Source: Comamonadaceae bacterium OH2545_COT-014 (lineage in GTDB: Bacteria; Pseudomonadota; Gammaproteobacteria; Burkholderiales; Burkholderiaceae_C). From it: DNA of 64,000 nt. This document shows, one piece after another, positions 52,408 to 61,486 of the stretch. Position 1 is the first letter of the stretch; the number at the start of each line of letters is the position of its first letter. The stretch spans positions 55,086 to 119,085 of the forward strand of contig RQYR01000007.1 in the NCBI GenBank assembly GCA_003859965.1. Direction: 5' to 3'. The notes under the pieces were generated by a model. It did no database searches, had not been told where the DNA came from, and was given only the letters and a program-made list of their open reading frames with translations. Both the position numbers and the translations under genes were made by a program.

Positions 52408-55400
52408 ATGAGTGAACAGTTTTTCCAGCAGCCCATCCTCAATTCCCCCTATGAATACCCCGCCCGGCACTGGGCGCTGGACGAGGCTGGGCAGCCTTCC
52501 GGGCAGATCATCGACAGCCGCCGCCGGGCGGATTTCATCACCCCCATTCCCCGGCCGCGCAAGGCGCGCGGCGCGCAAAGCAGCCTGCTGTTCGACGAGG
52601 GCAAGGGGCTGAGCAGCGCGGCGCAGGCTTACGACCACACGGCCATCATCAACGCCGTGCGGCAGGAGGTGGATGCCTGGCGCAAGCTGCCGCCTTCGCA
52701 GTGGCGGGTCACGCCGGAAACCGTGCGCCTGCTGCAACACTGGCGGGCGCATGAATTTTCTGGCGTGCGCCCGTTTTTCTGCCAGATCGAAGCCGCCGAA
52801 ACCGCCATCTGGCTGACCGAGGTGGCGCCGCAACTGGGCCAGCGCGGCCAGCGTTTTCTCGACCATCTGGCCCGGGCCAGTCAGGACGCCAATCCCGACC
52901 TGATGCGGCTGGCGCTCAAGCTCGCCACCGGCGCGGGCAAGACCACCGTCATGGCGATGCTGATTGCCTGGCAAACGGTCAACGCCGTGCGCCACCCGGG
53001 CAGCAAAAAATTCACCCGCGGCTTCTTGCTGGTAGCGCCGGGCATCACCATCCGCGACCGTCTGCGCGTGCTCCTGCCCAATGATCCGGACAGCTACTAC
53101 GCCAGCCGCGAGATCGTGCCGCGCGACATGCTGGCCGATCTGGACAGGGCCAAGATCGTCATCACCAACTACCACGCCTTCAAGCGGCGCGAGCGCATGG
53201 AGCTGTCCAAGGGCGGCCGCCGCCTGCTGCAAGGGCGCACCGGCAGCGCGCCGGACACGCTGGAAACCGAAGGCCAGATGCTCCAGCGCGTCATGCCTGC
53301 CTTGATGGGCATGAAAAACATCCTCGTGCTCAACGACGAGGCCCACCACTGCTACCGCGAAAAGCCCGCTTCCGATGAGGACTACATCGACGACAAGGGC
53401 AATCCGCTGACCGGCGATGACCTCAAGGCCGCCAAGGAACATGCCCAAAGCGAAAACGAAGCCGCCCGCCTGTGGATTTCCGGGCTTGAAACCGTGCAGC
53501 GCCACCTGGGGGTGCAGCGCGTCATCGACCTCTCGGCCACGCCGTTCTTTCTGGCCGGCTCCGGCTATGCCGAAGGCACGCTGTTTCCGTGGACGATGAG
53601 CGATTTTTCGCTGATGGATGCGATCGAATGCGGCATCGTCAAACTGCCGCGCGTGCCGGTGGTGGACAACATTCCCGGCGCGGAAATGCCCATCTACCGC
53701 GAGCTGTGGAAGCGCATCGGCAAGAAAATGCCCAAAAAAGGCCGCGGCAAGGGCGGCGCGCTGGATCCGCACGCCATCCCGGTGGAGCTGCAAACCGCGC
53801 TGGAGGCGCTCTACGGCCACTACGTGCAAACCTTCGAGGCTTGGAAAAAGGCTGGCATCCGGGTGCCGCCCTGCTTCATCGTGGTGTGCAACAACACCGC
53901 TACCTCCAAGCTGGTGTACGACTACATCGCCGGCTTCGAGCGCACCGATGACGAGGGCAACACCACGCGCATTCCTGGCCGCCTGGAGCTGTTCCGCAAT
54001 TTTGATGACTACGGCGAGCCCCTGGCGCGCCCCAACACGCTGCTGATCGACAGCGAGCAACTGGAATCGGGCGAAGCGCTGGACGACAACTTCCGCCGCA
54101 TGGCCGACGATGAAATCGAGCGCTTCCGTCGCGAAATCATCGAGCGCACCGGCGACCGCACCCGCGCCGATGACTTGAGCGACCAGGACCTGCTGCGCGA
54201 AGTCATGAACACCGTCGGCAAGCCCGGGCGGTTGGGCGAATCCATCCGCTGCGTGGTGTCGGTGTCCATGCTCACCGAGGGCTGGGACGCCAACACCGTC
54301 ACCCACATCCTCGGCGTGCGCGCCTTCGGCACCCAACTCCTGTGCGAGCAGGTCATCGGCCGCGCGCTGCGTCGCCAGTCCTACGAGCTCAATGCCCAGG
54401 GGCGGTTTGACGTGGAATATGCCGACGTCTTCGGCATCCCCTTCGACTTCACGGCCAAGCCCGTCGTCACCGCCCCACCCACCCCGCGCGAAACCGTCAT
54501 CGTCAAGGCGCTGCGGCCCGAGCGCGACCATTTGGAAATCCGCTTCCCGCGCGTGCTGGGCTACCGCGTCGAGCGGCCGCAAGCCGGGCTGCAAGCGCGC
54601 TTTGGCGATGAGCACCACATGACGCTTACCCCCGAGATGGTCGGCCCCACGCAAACCCAGAACGCCGGCATCATCGGCGAGGCCGTCAATCTCACGGTGC
54701 AGCATTTGGGCGATGTGCGCCAATCCACCCTGCTGATGGAGCTGACCCGCCACCTGATCCAGCACTGGCGCGAGCCGGGGCAGCCGCCGCCCATCCACCT
54801 GTTCGGCCAGCTCAAGCGCATTGCCCGGCAATGGCTGGACGAATGCCTGCACTGCAAGGGCGACACCTATCCGGCGCAACTCATGTACCGCGCGCTGGCC
54901 GACAAGGCCTGCCAGAAAATCACCGCCGCCATCACCCGCGAGGCGCTGGAAAAAGGCGCGCAGGTCAAGGCCATCCTCGATCCCTACAACCCCACGGGCA
55001 GCACCGCGCATGTGCGCTTTGCCACCTCGCGCGATACCCGCTGGGAAACCCTGGGCCCGCCGCCCAAGAACCACGTCAACTGGGTCGTCACCGACAGCGA
55101 CTGGGAAGCCGAGTTTTGCCGCGTCGCCGAGCAGCACCCGCGCGTGATCGCCTACACCAAAAACCACAACCTGGGGCTGGAAGCGCCCTACCAGTTCGGC
55201 GGCGACAACCGCCTGTACCGGCCCGACTTCATCGTGCTGGTGGACGACGGCCACGGCCCGGACGACCCGTTGCACCTCATCGTCGAAATCAAGGGCTACC
55301 GACACGAAGATGCCGACTTCAAGAAAACCGCCATGCAAAGCCACTGGCTGCCCGCCGTCAACCAGCTTGGCGCCCACGGCCGCTGGGCCTTTGCCGAGTT

Positions 55401-55494
55401 TGGCGATGTGTATGAAATGCAGAGCGACTTTGCCCAGAAGGTGCAAGAGCACTTTGAGGCGATGCTCAAGGCCAGCGTTAAGGCCGATCAATGA
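52408..55494 (+). CDS. Type III-like restriction endonuclease, helicase-nuclease (Res-like, BPTD_3080 group)
   Basis: 1028 residues. Superfamily 2 helicase: Walker A LKLATGAGKTTVMAMLIAWQT (about 171-187), NILVLNDEAHHCYREKP with DEAH box (about 310), VIDLSATPFFLAGSG (motif III), SMLTEGWDANTVTHILGVRAFGTQLLCEQVIGRALRRQ (motifs V-VI). The C-terminal nuclease has RPDFIVLVDD (about 938) and LIVEIKGYRHEDADFKKTAM (about 960), a PD-(D/E)xK core. It acts on DNA that lacks the modification set by the methyltransferase encoded at 56871. The N-terminal part NSPYEYPARHWALDEAGQPS is typical of this large Res group. Start ATG 52408. Confidence 0.9.
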   Translation: MSEQFFQQPILNSPYEYPARHWALDEAGQPSGQIIDSRRRADFITPIPRPRKARGAQSSLLFDEGKGLSSAAQAYDHTAIINAVRQEVDAWRKLPPSQWRVTPETVRLLQHWRAHEFSGVRPFFCQIEAAETAIWLTEVAPQLGQRGQRFLDHLARASQDANPDLMRLALKLATGAGKTTVMAMLIAWQTVNAVRHPGSKKFTRGFLLVAPGITIRDRLRVLLPNDPDSYYASREIVPRDMLADLDRAKIVITNYHAFKRRERMELSKGGRRLLQGRTGSAPDTLETEGQMLQRVMPALMGMKNILVLNDEAHHCYREKPASDEDYIDDKGNPLTGDDLKAAKEHAQSENEAARLWISGLETVQRHLGVQRVIDLSATPFFLAGSGYAEGTLFPWTMSDFSLMDAIECGIVKLPRVPVVDNIPGAEMPIYRELWKRIGKKMPKKGRGKGGALDPHAIPVELQTALEALYGHYVQTFEAWKKAGIRVPPCFIVVCNNTATSKLVYDYIAGFERTDDEGNTTRIPGRLELFRNFDDYGEPLARPNTLLIDSEQLESGEALDDNFRRMADDEIERFRREIIERTGDRTRADDLSDQDLLREVMNTVGKPGRLGESIRCVVSVSMLTEGWDANTVTHILGVRAFGTQLLCEQVIGRALRRQSYELNAQGRFDVEYADVFGIPFDFTAKPVVTAPPTPRETVIVKALRPERDHLEIRFPRVLGYRVERPQAGLQARFGDEHHMTLTPEMVGPTQTQNAGIIGEAVNLTVQHLGDVRQSTLLMELTRHLIQHWREPGQPPPIHLFGQLKRIARQWLDECLHCKGDTYPAQLMYRALADKACQKITAAITREALEKGAQVKAILDPYNPTGSTAHVRFATSRDTRWETLGPPPKNHVNWVVTDSDWEAEFCRVAEQHPRVIAYTKNHNLGLEAPYQFGGDNRLYRPDFIVLVDDGHGPDDPLHLIVEIKGYRHEDADFKKTAMQSHWLPAVNQLGAHGRWAFAEFGDVYEMQSDFAQKVQEHFEAMLKASVKADQ

Positions 55495-55639
55495 AGCGCA
55501 ATCAAGCTCGAGCCCGGCTTTGGAGCGAGTACTTGTTTACAGGCCATCTCACCAGACCATTTTCCTGGCGCCGGAAAAATGGTCTCTGCCCAGCGCCGTA
55601 TCGTTTTTCTTTTTGCTGTCAAAGTGCTGGATCTGAGTT

Positions 55640-56773
55640 ATGAAATTTGAAACTTTCAAGCCCGGCCGCTGGCAACAGCGCCTGCAATACAAGAGCTTCG
55701 AGCCCACGCCGGTCAACCACGACTGGCAGTGGGAAGATGCGCAAATCAACGTGTTGCTGGAGGCGGCCAACCGCGCCCTGGGCGAACTCAACGCCTTCTC
55801 GCTGATCGTGCCGGACATCGACCTGTTCATCGAAATGCACGTGGTCAAGGAAGCGCAGACTTCCAGCCGCATCGAAGGCACGCGCACCGGCATCGAAGAG
55901 GCCGTGCTGCCGGAAGAGCAGATCGCCCCGGAAAAGCGCGACGACTGGCGCGAGGTGCGCAACTACATCGATGCGGTCAACACCGCCATCGCCGCGCTGG
56001 AAAACCTGCCGCTGTCCAACCGCCTGCTGCGCCAGGCGCATGCCACCCTGATGCAAGGCGTGCGCGGCGAGCACAAGCAACCGGGCGAATTTCGCACCAG
56101 TCAGAACTGGATTGGCGGCTCCAGCCTGATGGATGCGGCCTTCATCCCCCCGTACCACGAAAACGTGCCCGAGTTGATGGGCGATCTGGAGAAGTTCTGG
56201 CACAACGACACCATCACAGTGCCGCACTTGATCCGCGTTGCCATCAGTCACTACCAGTTTGAAACCATCCACCCCTTCCTGGACGGCAACGGCCGCATTG
56301 GCCGCCTGCTGATACCGCTGTATCTGGTCAGCCATGGCCTGCTGGCCAAGCCTTCGTTGTACCTGTCGGACTTTTTCGAGCGCCACCGCGGCAGCTACTA
56401 CGACGCCTTGACGCGCGTGCGCGCCTCCGGCGACATGGGCCACTGGGTGCGCTTCTTCCTGCAAGGCGTGCTGGAAATCGCCACCAAGGGCCGCGACACC
56501 TTCAGCAAAGTGCTGGCGCTGCGCACCGATGTGGAGCAACGCATTCTGACACTGGGCAAGCGGGTGCCCAACGCGCGGGCCACGCTCAACCTCCTGTACC
56601 GCCGCCCGATGGTGGCCTCTTCCGACCTGGAGCGCGAGCTGCAAGTCTCGGCGCCCACGGCGCAGGCGCTGATCAAGGACTTGATCCGACTGGGCATTCT
56701 GGTGGAGATCACCGGCCAGAACCGCTGGCGTCTTTACGCTTTTGATGCTTACCTGGACCTCTTCCTGGGCTAA
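55640..56773 (+). CDS. Fic-family protein with class II inhibitory motif and C-terminal winged helix
   Basis: 377 residues. N-terminal Fic_N part with the inhibitory helix motif TSSRIEGT (about 74-81, S-x-x-x-E-G), Fic core motif HPFLDGNGRIGRLL (about 211-224), and a C-terminal winged-helix-like part (LQVSAPTAQALIKDLIRLGILVEITGQNRWRLYAF). AMP-transfer to a protein hydroxyl is the known Fic chemistry; the N-terminal glutamate (class II) keeps it off until released. The start is the ATG at 55640; gaps of 145 and 97 bases separate it from the restriction and methylase genes. The winged helix may bind the repeats at 56788-56844. Confidence 0.9.
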   Translation: MKFETFKPGRWQQRLQYKSFEPTPVNHDWQWEDAQINVLLEAANRALGELNAFSLIVPDIDLFIEMHVVKEAQTSSRIEGTRTGIEEAVLPEEQIAPEKRDDWREVRNYIDAVNTAIAALENLPLSNRLLRQAHATLMQGVRGEHKQPGEFRTSQNWIGGSSLMDAAFIPPYHENVPELMGDLEKFWHNDTITVPHLIRVAISHYQFETIHPFLDGNGRIGRLLIPLYLVSHGLLAKPSLYLSDFFERHRGSYYDALTRVRASGDMGHWVRFFLQGVLEIATKGRDTFSKVLALRTDVEQRILTLGKRVPNARATLNLLYRRPMVASSDLERELQVSAPTAQALIKDLIRLGILVEITGQNRWRLYAFDAYLDLFLG

Positions 56774-56787
56774 GGATGCGCCGCTTG

Positions 56788-56844
56788 CCTTAACTTAGCC
56801 ACCTGTTAAGTTAAGGAAAACGCATTTCCCTTAACTTAGCCGCC
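56788..56844. promoter_or_regulatory. Triple CCTTAACTTA operator-like cluster before the methyltransferase
   Basis: CCTTAACTTAGCCACC at 56788-56803, the reverse complement core TAAGTTAAGG at 56807-56816, and CCTTAACTTAGCCGCC at 56829-56844. Three copies in 57 bases, between the Fic stop and the methylase start. AT-rich; probable binding site for a regulator, possibly the Fic winged helix. Confidence 0.65.
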
Positions 56845-56870
56845 ATCCTGATTAAAGATCATCATCCCTC

Positions 56871-59800
56871 ATGGCCCGTCAACCCAAATCCAGCAGCAAA
56901 GCCCCTCAAAAACCCCCCATCGGCGTGGAAGATCTCGTCCACACCGGGGCCACGCGCAAGAACATCCCCACCGCCGAGCACCAGTCCGTCATGGACGCGG
57001 CGCAGCGCGCGCCCAGGCAGGCCCGCTACCCGCGCGCCAATGCGCGGTGGCTGGACGCGCTGTGCGCCCTGCACGAAGCGGGCGAGTGGGCCGAAGAAGG
57101 CCGGCCCAGCCTCAACCGCGAGCTGGACCCGCAGCTCATCTGGCGCGGCAAGGACCAGCAGGACTGGAGCGACCTCATCGTCAACGCCCCGCCGCTGTAC
57201 ATCCAGGAAAAGGTCAAGCCCAAGGCCCTGATCGACGACCTGCGCCGCCTGAGCCAGACGGCCGACAACAGCGCTGCCAGCGCTGACATGCAACAGGCCG
57301 AGCTGTTTGGCGACTTCAACGGCCTGCCCGAAGGCGCCGAGCGCACCGACTTCTACCAGCACGAAGGCCACTGGCAAAACCGCCTGATTCTGGGCGACAG
57401 CCTGCAAGTGATGGCATCGCTGGCCGAGCGCGAGGGCCTGCGCGGCCAGGTGCAATGCATTTATTTCGACCCGCCCTACGGCATCAAATTCAACAGCAAC
57501 TTCCAGTGGAGCACCACCAGCCGCGACGTGAAAGACGGCAACGCCAGCCACATCACCCGCGAGCCCGAGCAGGTCAAGGCCTTCCGCGACACCTGGCGCG
57601 ACGGCATCCACTCCTATTTGAGCTACCTGCGCGACCGCCTGATGGTGGCGCGCGATTTATTGAGCGAGACTGGCTCCATCTTTGTGCAGATTGGCGATGA
57701 GAATGTGCATCGCGTGCGGGCGGTGATGGATGAGGTGTTTGGGGAGGGGAACTGCATTTCTCAAATTGCTTTTCGCACAACAACTGGTCGCGCAGGTGAC
57801 TACCTTTCTGCCGCGTCCAATTACCTCATTTGGTTTGCCAAGGATTCCTCAAAATGCAAGTACCGAGCGGTTTATCAAGACAAATCTGCAGGTAGCTCTA
57901 CGGAGCAGGTTTATTCATTGCTTCGCTTCAGTGATGGATCAAGCACAAGGATAACTAGCGGGCAAAAAAGAGATAATTCACTTATCCCTGAGGGTGCTCG
58001 GTTGTTTCGCCCGGATAATATTACGAGCTCTCGCCCGGCTGGTGACGGCGATGTGAGTAAATTTGTTTTTAACGGGAAAAATTACACGCCTGGGAAGGGC
58101 ACTTTCAAAACAGACGAAAATGGTTTAGCTCGTCTTTCGAAAGGTGAGCGTATCTGGCCTACATCTAAAGGCACAATCCAGTACATTCGCTACTTGGATG
58201 ATTTCCCAGTTATTCCTTTTTCCAATGTTTGGACGGATACAGGCACAGGTTCTTTTACCGACGACAAGGTCTATGTCGTCCAAACAGGAACGAAAGTCAT
58301 CGAACGCTGCCTCCTAATGGCCTCCGACCCCGGCGACTTGGTGCTCGATCCCACCTGCGGCAGCGGCACCACCGCCTATGTGGCCGAGCAATGGGGGCGG
58401 CGCTGGATCACCATTGATACGTCCCGCGTGGCGCTGGCCTTGGCGCGGGCGCGCATCATGGGCGCGCGCTATCCGTACTACCTGCTGGCCGACAGCCGCG
58501 AAGGGCAGTTGAAGGAGGCCGAAATCAGCCAGAGCGCCCCGTCCAGCCTGCCGGTGTACGGCCATATCGCGCACGGCTTCGTCTGCCAGCGCGTGCCGCA
58601 TATCACCCTCAAATCCATCGCCAACAATGCCGAAATCGACGTGATCTGGGATCAATACGAGGCCGCGCTGGCCCCGCTGCGCGCGCAATTGACAGCCGAA
58701 TTGACGGCGGCGCTGCCCAAAGACTGGTTGGCCGCGCATCGCAAAGCGCAGAAATACACCGCCGAAGTGCCCGCCGAAATCCAGGAATGGGAAGTGCCGC
58801 GCGACTATCCCGAGGACTGGCCGGCATCGGCGCGCGCCCTGCATGAGGCGTTCTGGCAGCAGCGCATCGCAAGGCAAAAAGCAATCGACGCCAGCATTGC
58901 CGCCAAGGCCGATTTTGAAACCCTGTACGACAAGCCCTATGAAGACAAAAAGCGCGTGCGCGTGGCCGGGCCGTTTACCGTGGAATCGCTCAATCCGCAC
59001 CGCGAGCTGGGCGTGGATGAAGAAGACCGCCTGATCGACCGCGTGGAAGAAAGCCGTGCCGAATACGGCCAGGACTTTGCCGGTTTGATTCTGGAAAACC
59101 TGCGCGCCGCCGGCGTGCAGCAGGCGCACAAGTCGGGCAAGATCGAATTCACCGCGCTCACCCCCTGGCCGGGGCAGATGGTCTGCGCCGAAGGGCGCTA
59201 TGACGACGAAGCTGGCGAAACCGGCGCCAGCAAGCGCGCCGGCATCTTCATCGGCCCGGAATTTGGCACCGTTACCCGCGTGGACCTGGCCGACGCCGCA
59301 CGCGAGGCGGGCGAAGCCGGTTTCGACGTGCTGATCGCCTGCGCCTTCAACTACGACGCACAGGCCAGCGAGTTCGACAAACTCGGCCGCGTGCGCGTGC
59401 TCAAGGCGCGCATGAACGCCGACCTGCACATGGCCGAAGACCTGAAAAACACCGGCAAGGGCAATCTGTTCGTGATCTTCGGCGAGCCGGATGTGGACGT
59501 GCTCGACACGCAAGGCCGCAGCATCCGCCGCTACGACGGCAAGCAGGACATCATCGACCTGCCCGAAGGCAAAGAACTGGTGGTGAAAATCCGCGGCGTG
59601 GACGTGTTCGACCCTGCCAGCGGCGAAGTGCGCAGCGACAGCGCCGACGGCATTGCCTGCTGGTTTCTGGACACCAACTACAACGAAGAATCCTTCTTCG
59701 TGCGCCACGCCTACTTCCTCGGCGCGGGCGACCCCTACAAGGCTCTGAAAACCACCCTCAAGGCCGACATCAACCCCGAAGCCTGGGCCAGCCTCAATTC

Positions 59801-59903
59801 CGACACCTCCCGCCCCTTCCCCCGGCCCGAGACCGGCCGCTTCGCCGTCAAGGTTATCAACCATTTGGGCGATGAGGTGATGAAGGTGTTCAAGGTGGGA
59901 TGA
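56871..59903 (+). CDS. Type III-like site-specific DNA methyltransferase (beta class), long form
   Basis: 1010 residues, well above the usual 550-700 for type III Mod proteins. Catalytic motif IV FDPPYGIKF (about 199-208) comes before the SAM-binding motif I LDPTCGSGTTAYVAEQWG (about 491-508), the order of beta-class amino methyltransferases; the substrate is the adenine N6 or cytosine N4 of the target. The 200-480 interval between them is the probable target recognition part, and 57760-58310 is markedly AT-rich. The C-terminal 450 residues (LIDRVEESRAEYGQDF, MVCAEGRYDDEAGETG, VLIACAFNYDAQASEF, LFVIFGEPDVDVLD) are typical of the larger Mod group that pairs with BPTD_3080-like Res. Confidence 0.9.
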   Translation: MARQPKSSSKAPQKPPIGVEDLVHTGATRKNIPTAEHQSVMDAAQRAPRQARYPRANARWLDALCALHEAGEWAEEGRPSLNRELDPQLIWRGKDQQDWSDLIVNAPPLYIQEKVKPKALIDDLRRLSQTADNSAASADMQQAELFGDFNGLPEGAERTDFYQHEGHWQNRLILGDSLQVMASLAEREGLRGQVQCIYFDPPYGIKFNSNFQWSTTSRDVKDGNASHITREPEQVKAFRDTWRDGIHSYLSYLRDRLMVARDLLSETGSIFVQIGDENVHRVRAVMDEVFGEGNCISQIAFRTTTGRAGDYLSAASNYLIWFAKDSSKCKYRAVYQDKSAGSSTEQVYSLLRFSDGSSTRITSGQKRDNSLIPEGARLFRPDNITSSRPAGDGDVSKFVFNGKNYTPGKGTFKTDENGLARLSKGERIWPTSKGTIQYIRYLDDFPVIPFSNVWTDTGTGSFTDDKVYVVQTGTKVIERCLLMASDPGDLVLDPTCGSGTTAYVAEQWGRRWITIDTSRVALALARARIMGARYPYYLLADSREGQLKEAEISQSAPSSLPVYGHIAHGFVCQRVPHITLKSIANNAEIDVIWDQYEAALAPLRAQLTAELTAALPKDWLAAHRKAQKYTAEVPAEIQEWEVPRDYPEDWPASARALHEAFWQQRIARQKAIDASIAAKADFETLYDKPYEDKKRVRVAGPFTVESLNPHRELGVDEEDRLIDRVEESRAEYGQDFAGLILENLRAAGVQQAHKSGKIEFTALTPWPGQMVCAEGRYDDEAGETGASKRAGIFIGPEFGTVTRVDLADAAREAGEAGFDVLIACAFNYDAQASEFDKLGRVRVLKARMNADLHMAEDLKNTGKGNLFVIFGEPDVDVLDTQGRSIRRYDGKQDIIDLPEGKELVVKIRGVDVFDPASGEVRSDSADGIACWFLDTNYNEESFFVRHAYFLGAGDPYKALKTTLKADINPEAWASLNSDTSRPFPRPETGRFAVKVINHLGDEVMKVFKVG

Positions 59904-59904
59904 G

Positions 59905-59948
59905 GTTCTAGCTAGTTCTAGCAGAAAGTTGCTAGAACTGGCTAGAAC
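59905..59948. promoter_or_regulatory. GTTCTAGC inverted-repeat cluster
   Basis: GTTCTAGCTAGTTCTAGC (59905-59922) and GCTAGAACTGGCTAGAAC (59931-59948) are inverted copies (17 of 18 pair) around an 8-base loop, each made of two half sites GTTCTAGC/GCTAGAAC. No T run follows. It could act as an operator or a strong RNA hairpin ahead of the next gene. Confidence 0.65.
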
Positions 59949-59992
59949 TAACTAGGTGTTCACACAAGTGGATAAGCCCCAAGGAGCTGCAT

Positions 59993-61111
59993 ATGCAAAC
60001 CGACTTGAAAGAAGCGTTCGCAATACCCCGATTCACCGGAGCGCGATTTGAGGCGCACACGCTGCCGGTGGATGTGGCGCGCGACTTGGCCGCTTACGAG
60101 GCGCTGATCGTGGACTTGGCAAAGCATTTGTATTTGCAAGCCAACCCAAAAAGAAAACGCGTGCCGCGCGGATTTTCGGATAATTTCCGACTGGATATAG
60201 AAAGAATAGAAGAAGGCAGCACAAAGCCACATTTGGTTGCCATGGCGGTAGCGGGCGGACTGTTTGGTTATCTGGGTGAAGCCCAAGGATATTTTGGGCA
60301 GGCGCGCGATCTGGTGGCTGAATGTATTGCGGCCCCTGCCAACGCATTGCCCGAGAGTTTTCCAAAAGAGCTGCTGAGTCACTTCAACCAGCTGGGACGT
60401 TCACTGCGTGAGGGTGAAGCAATGGAGCTGCCGCGCCGCCACAGGCAAGATGGTGCAGTCTTAACACCGACAAAGCGAAAAGAACTGGTATTGGCAGCTG
60501 AAAAAACCTACGAAAAAGAAGCAAAGCTGTCGGGCGTTATTATGGAAGTGGACTGGGCCAAGTCCACCTTCAGACTGCATCTGATCGATGGTGGCCAGTG
60601 TACTGTGACCATGCCGGAATCAACTCGGGAAACGGTGAGAAAATTTGGCGGGCGTGAACGTCATCAGGTGGTTCTTAAAGGGGTTGCCGCCTATGACTCC
60701 TGGGATCGCTTGAAAAGCGTGATCACCGTCGATTCTCTTGAAGTCATTAAAAATCATGCGATTTCATCGCGCCTGGACGAAATAGCGAAACTGGAAGATG
60801 GCTGGTTTGAAGGCGGCGGATTTTCCCTGAATAAAGAGTATTTGGAACAGATTGCCGATCACTTGGCGGATTACCCTGATGATGTGCCTTTGCCACTGAT
60901 TGTCCCGACACAAGACGGCAATCTGCTGTTGGAGTGGCAGGCGAAAGGCTTCCCGTCGTTAGATATTGATCTTGCCAACATGCAGGCGAGTTTCCATGTA
61001 TTTGACGAGACTGGCGAGGACGTTGAGAGAGACTTTGATTTGAAGGGTGAAGATGATTGGAGATTGCTTTTCCGATTCCTTGGCGAACACATCAAAGGGG
61101 AGTTGGCATGA
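59993..61111 (+). CDS. Unrecognised protein of the defence-like operon
   Basis: 372 residues, no family recognised. It begins 45 bases after the inverted-repeat cluster. Three parts by eye: helical N-terminus (about 1-110: LAAYEALIVDLAKHLYLQ, KPHLVAMAVAGGLFGYLGEAQGYFG); a central strand-rich unit (about 175-250: KLSGVIMEVDWAKSTFRLHLIDGGQCTVTMP, HQVVLKGVAAYDSWDRLKSVITVDSLEVI) that may be an OB-like or barrel domain; and an acidic C-terminal part with FEGGGFSLNKEYLEQIADHLADYPDDVPL and DIDLANMQASFHVFDETGEDVERDFDLKGEDDW. Lower GC than its neighbours. It overlaps the next gene (ATGA). Confidence 0.75.
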   Translation: MQTDLKEAFAIPRFTGARFEAHTLPVDVARDLAAYEALIVDLAKHLYLQANPKRKRVPRGFSDNFRLDIERIEEGSTKPHLVAMAVAGGLFGYLGEAQGYFGQARDLVAECIAAPANALPESFPKELLSHFNQLGRSLREGEAMELPRRHRQDGAVLTPTKRKELVLAAEKTYEKEAKLSGVIMEVDWAKSTFRLHLIDGGQCTVTMPESTRETVRKFGGRERHQVVLKGVAAYDSWDRLKSVITVDSLEVIKNHAISSRLDEIAKLEDGWFEGGGFSLNKEYLEQIADHLADYPDDVPLPLIVPTQDGNLLLEWQAKGFPSLDIDLANMQASFHVFDETGEDVERDFDLKGEDDWRLLFRFLGEHIKGELA

Positions 61112-61482
61112 ATGATCAAACCCTGTTTTTTCGCCAAGTAAATCCTAATTTTTTGGTTGAGGGCGTGCTAACAAGTCAAGCTTTCACACCTTTCCCAAAA
61201 GATCAAGGCGGTCTTTCAGTCTACGATGGAGATCAGGTGTCGCCGCAAGAGGCTTATCGGCATTACACCGAGGAGCAGCATTTGCTATCCGCAGGCGTCT
61301 GGGGCGTTTCGGGTGAGGAGGTGAAGTCCCTTGACTTGAGCTATTGCGCTGATCCTGTTGAGGGCAATTCGGCGCATGCCCTGATTGAATTTGGCCAGCG
61401 CACGAATAAAGAGTGCAGAAAACTTGCCAAGCGGCTCGTGGAATATGCCTTAAGCCGTGGACGGCTTTATCCCAAAGAGTAA
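61108..61482 (+). CDS. Small unrecognised protein coupled to the preceding gene
   Basis: 124 residues. The ATG at 61108 overlaps the stop of the 372-residue gene by four bases, so the pair is made together. MNDQTLFFRQVNPNFLVEGVLTSQAFTPFPKDQGGLSVYDGDQVSPQEAYRHYTEEQHL; later LSAGVWGVSGEEVKSLDLSY, ALIEFGQRTNKECRKLAKRLVEYA and a basic end GRLYPKE. No signal or membrane segment and no recognised fold. Low GC. The large-small arrangement recalls a toxin-antitoxin or sensor-effector pair, but no motif supports either. Confidence 0.7.
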   Translation: MNDQTLFFRQVNPNFLVEGVLTSQAFTPFPKDQGGLSVYDGDQVSPQEAYRHYTEEQHLLSAGVWGVSGEEVKSLDLSYCADPVEGNSAHALIEFGQRTNKECRKLAKRLVEYALSRGRLYPKE

Positions 61483-61486
61483 ACCC

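Noticed and set aside
52345..55491. 1048-codon open frame antisense to the restriction endonuclease
   Set aside because: Ala/Gly/His/Val shadow frame; the plus strand has intact helicase and nuclease motifs.
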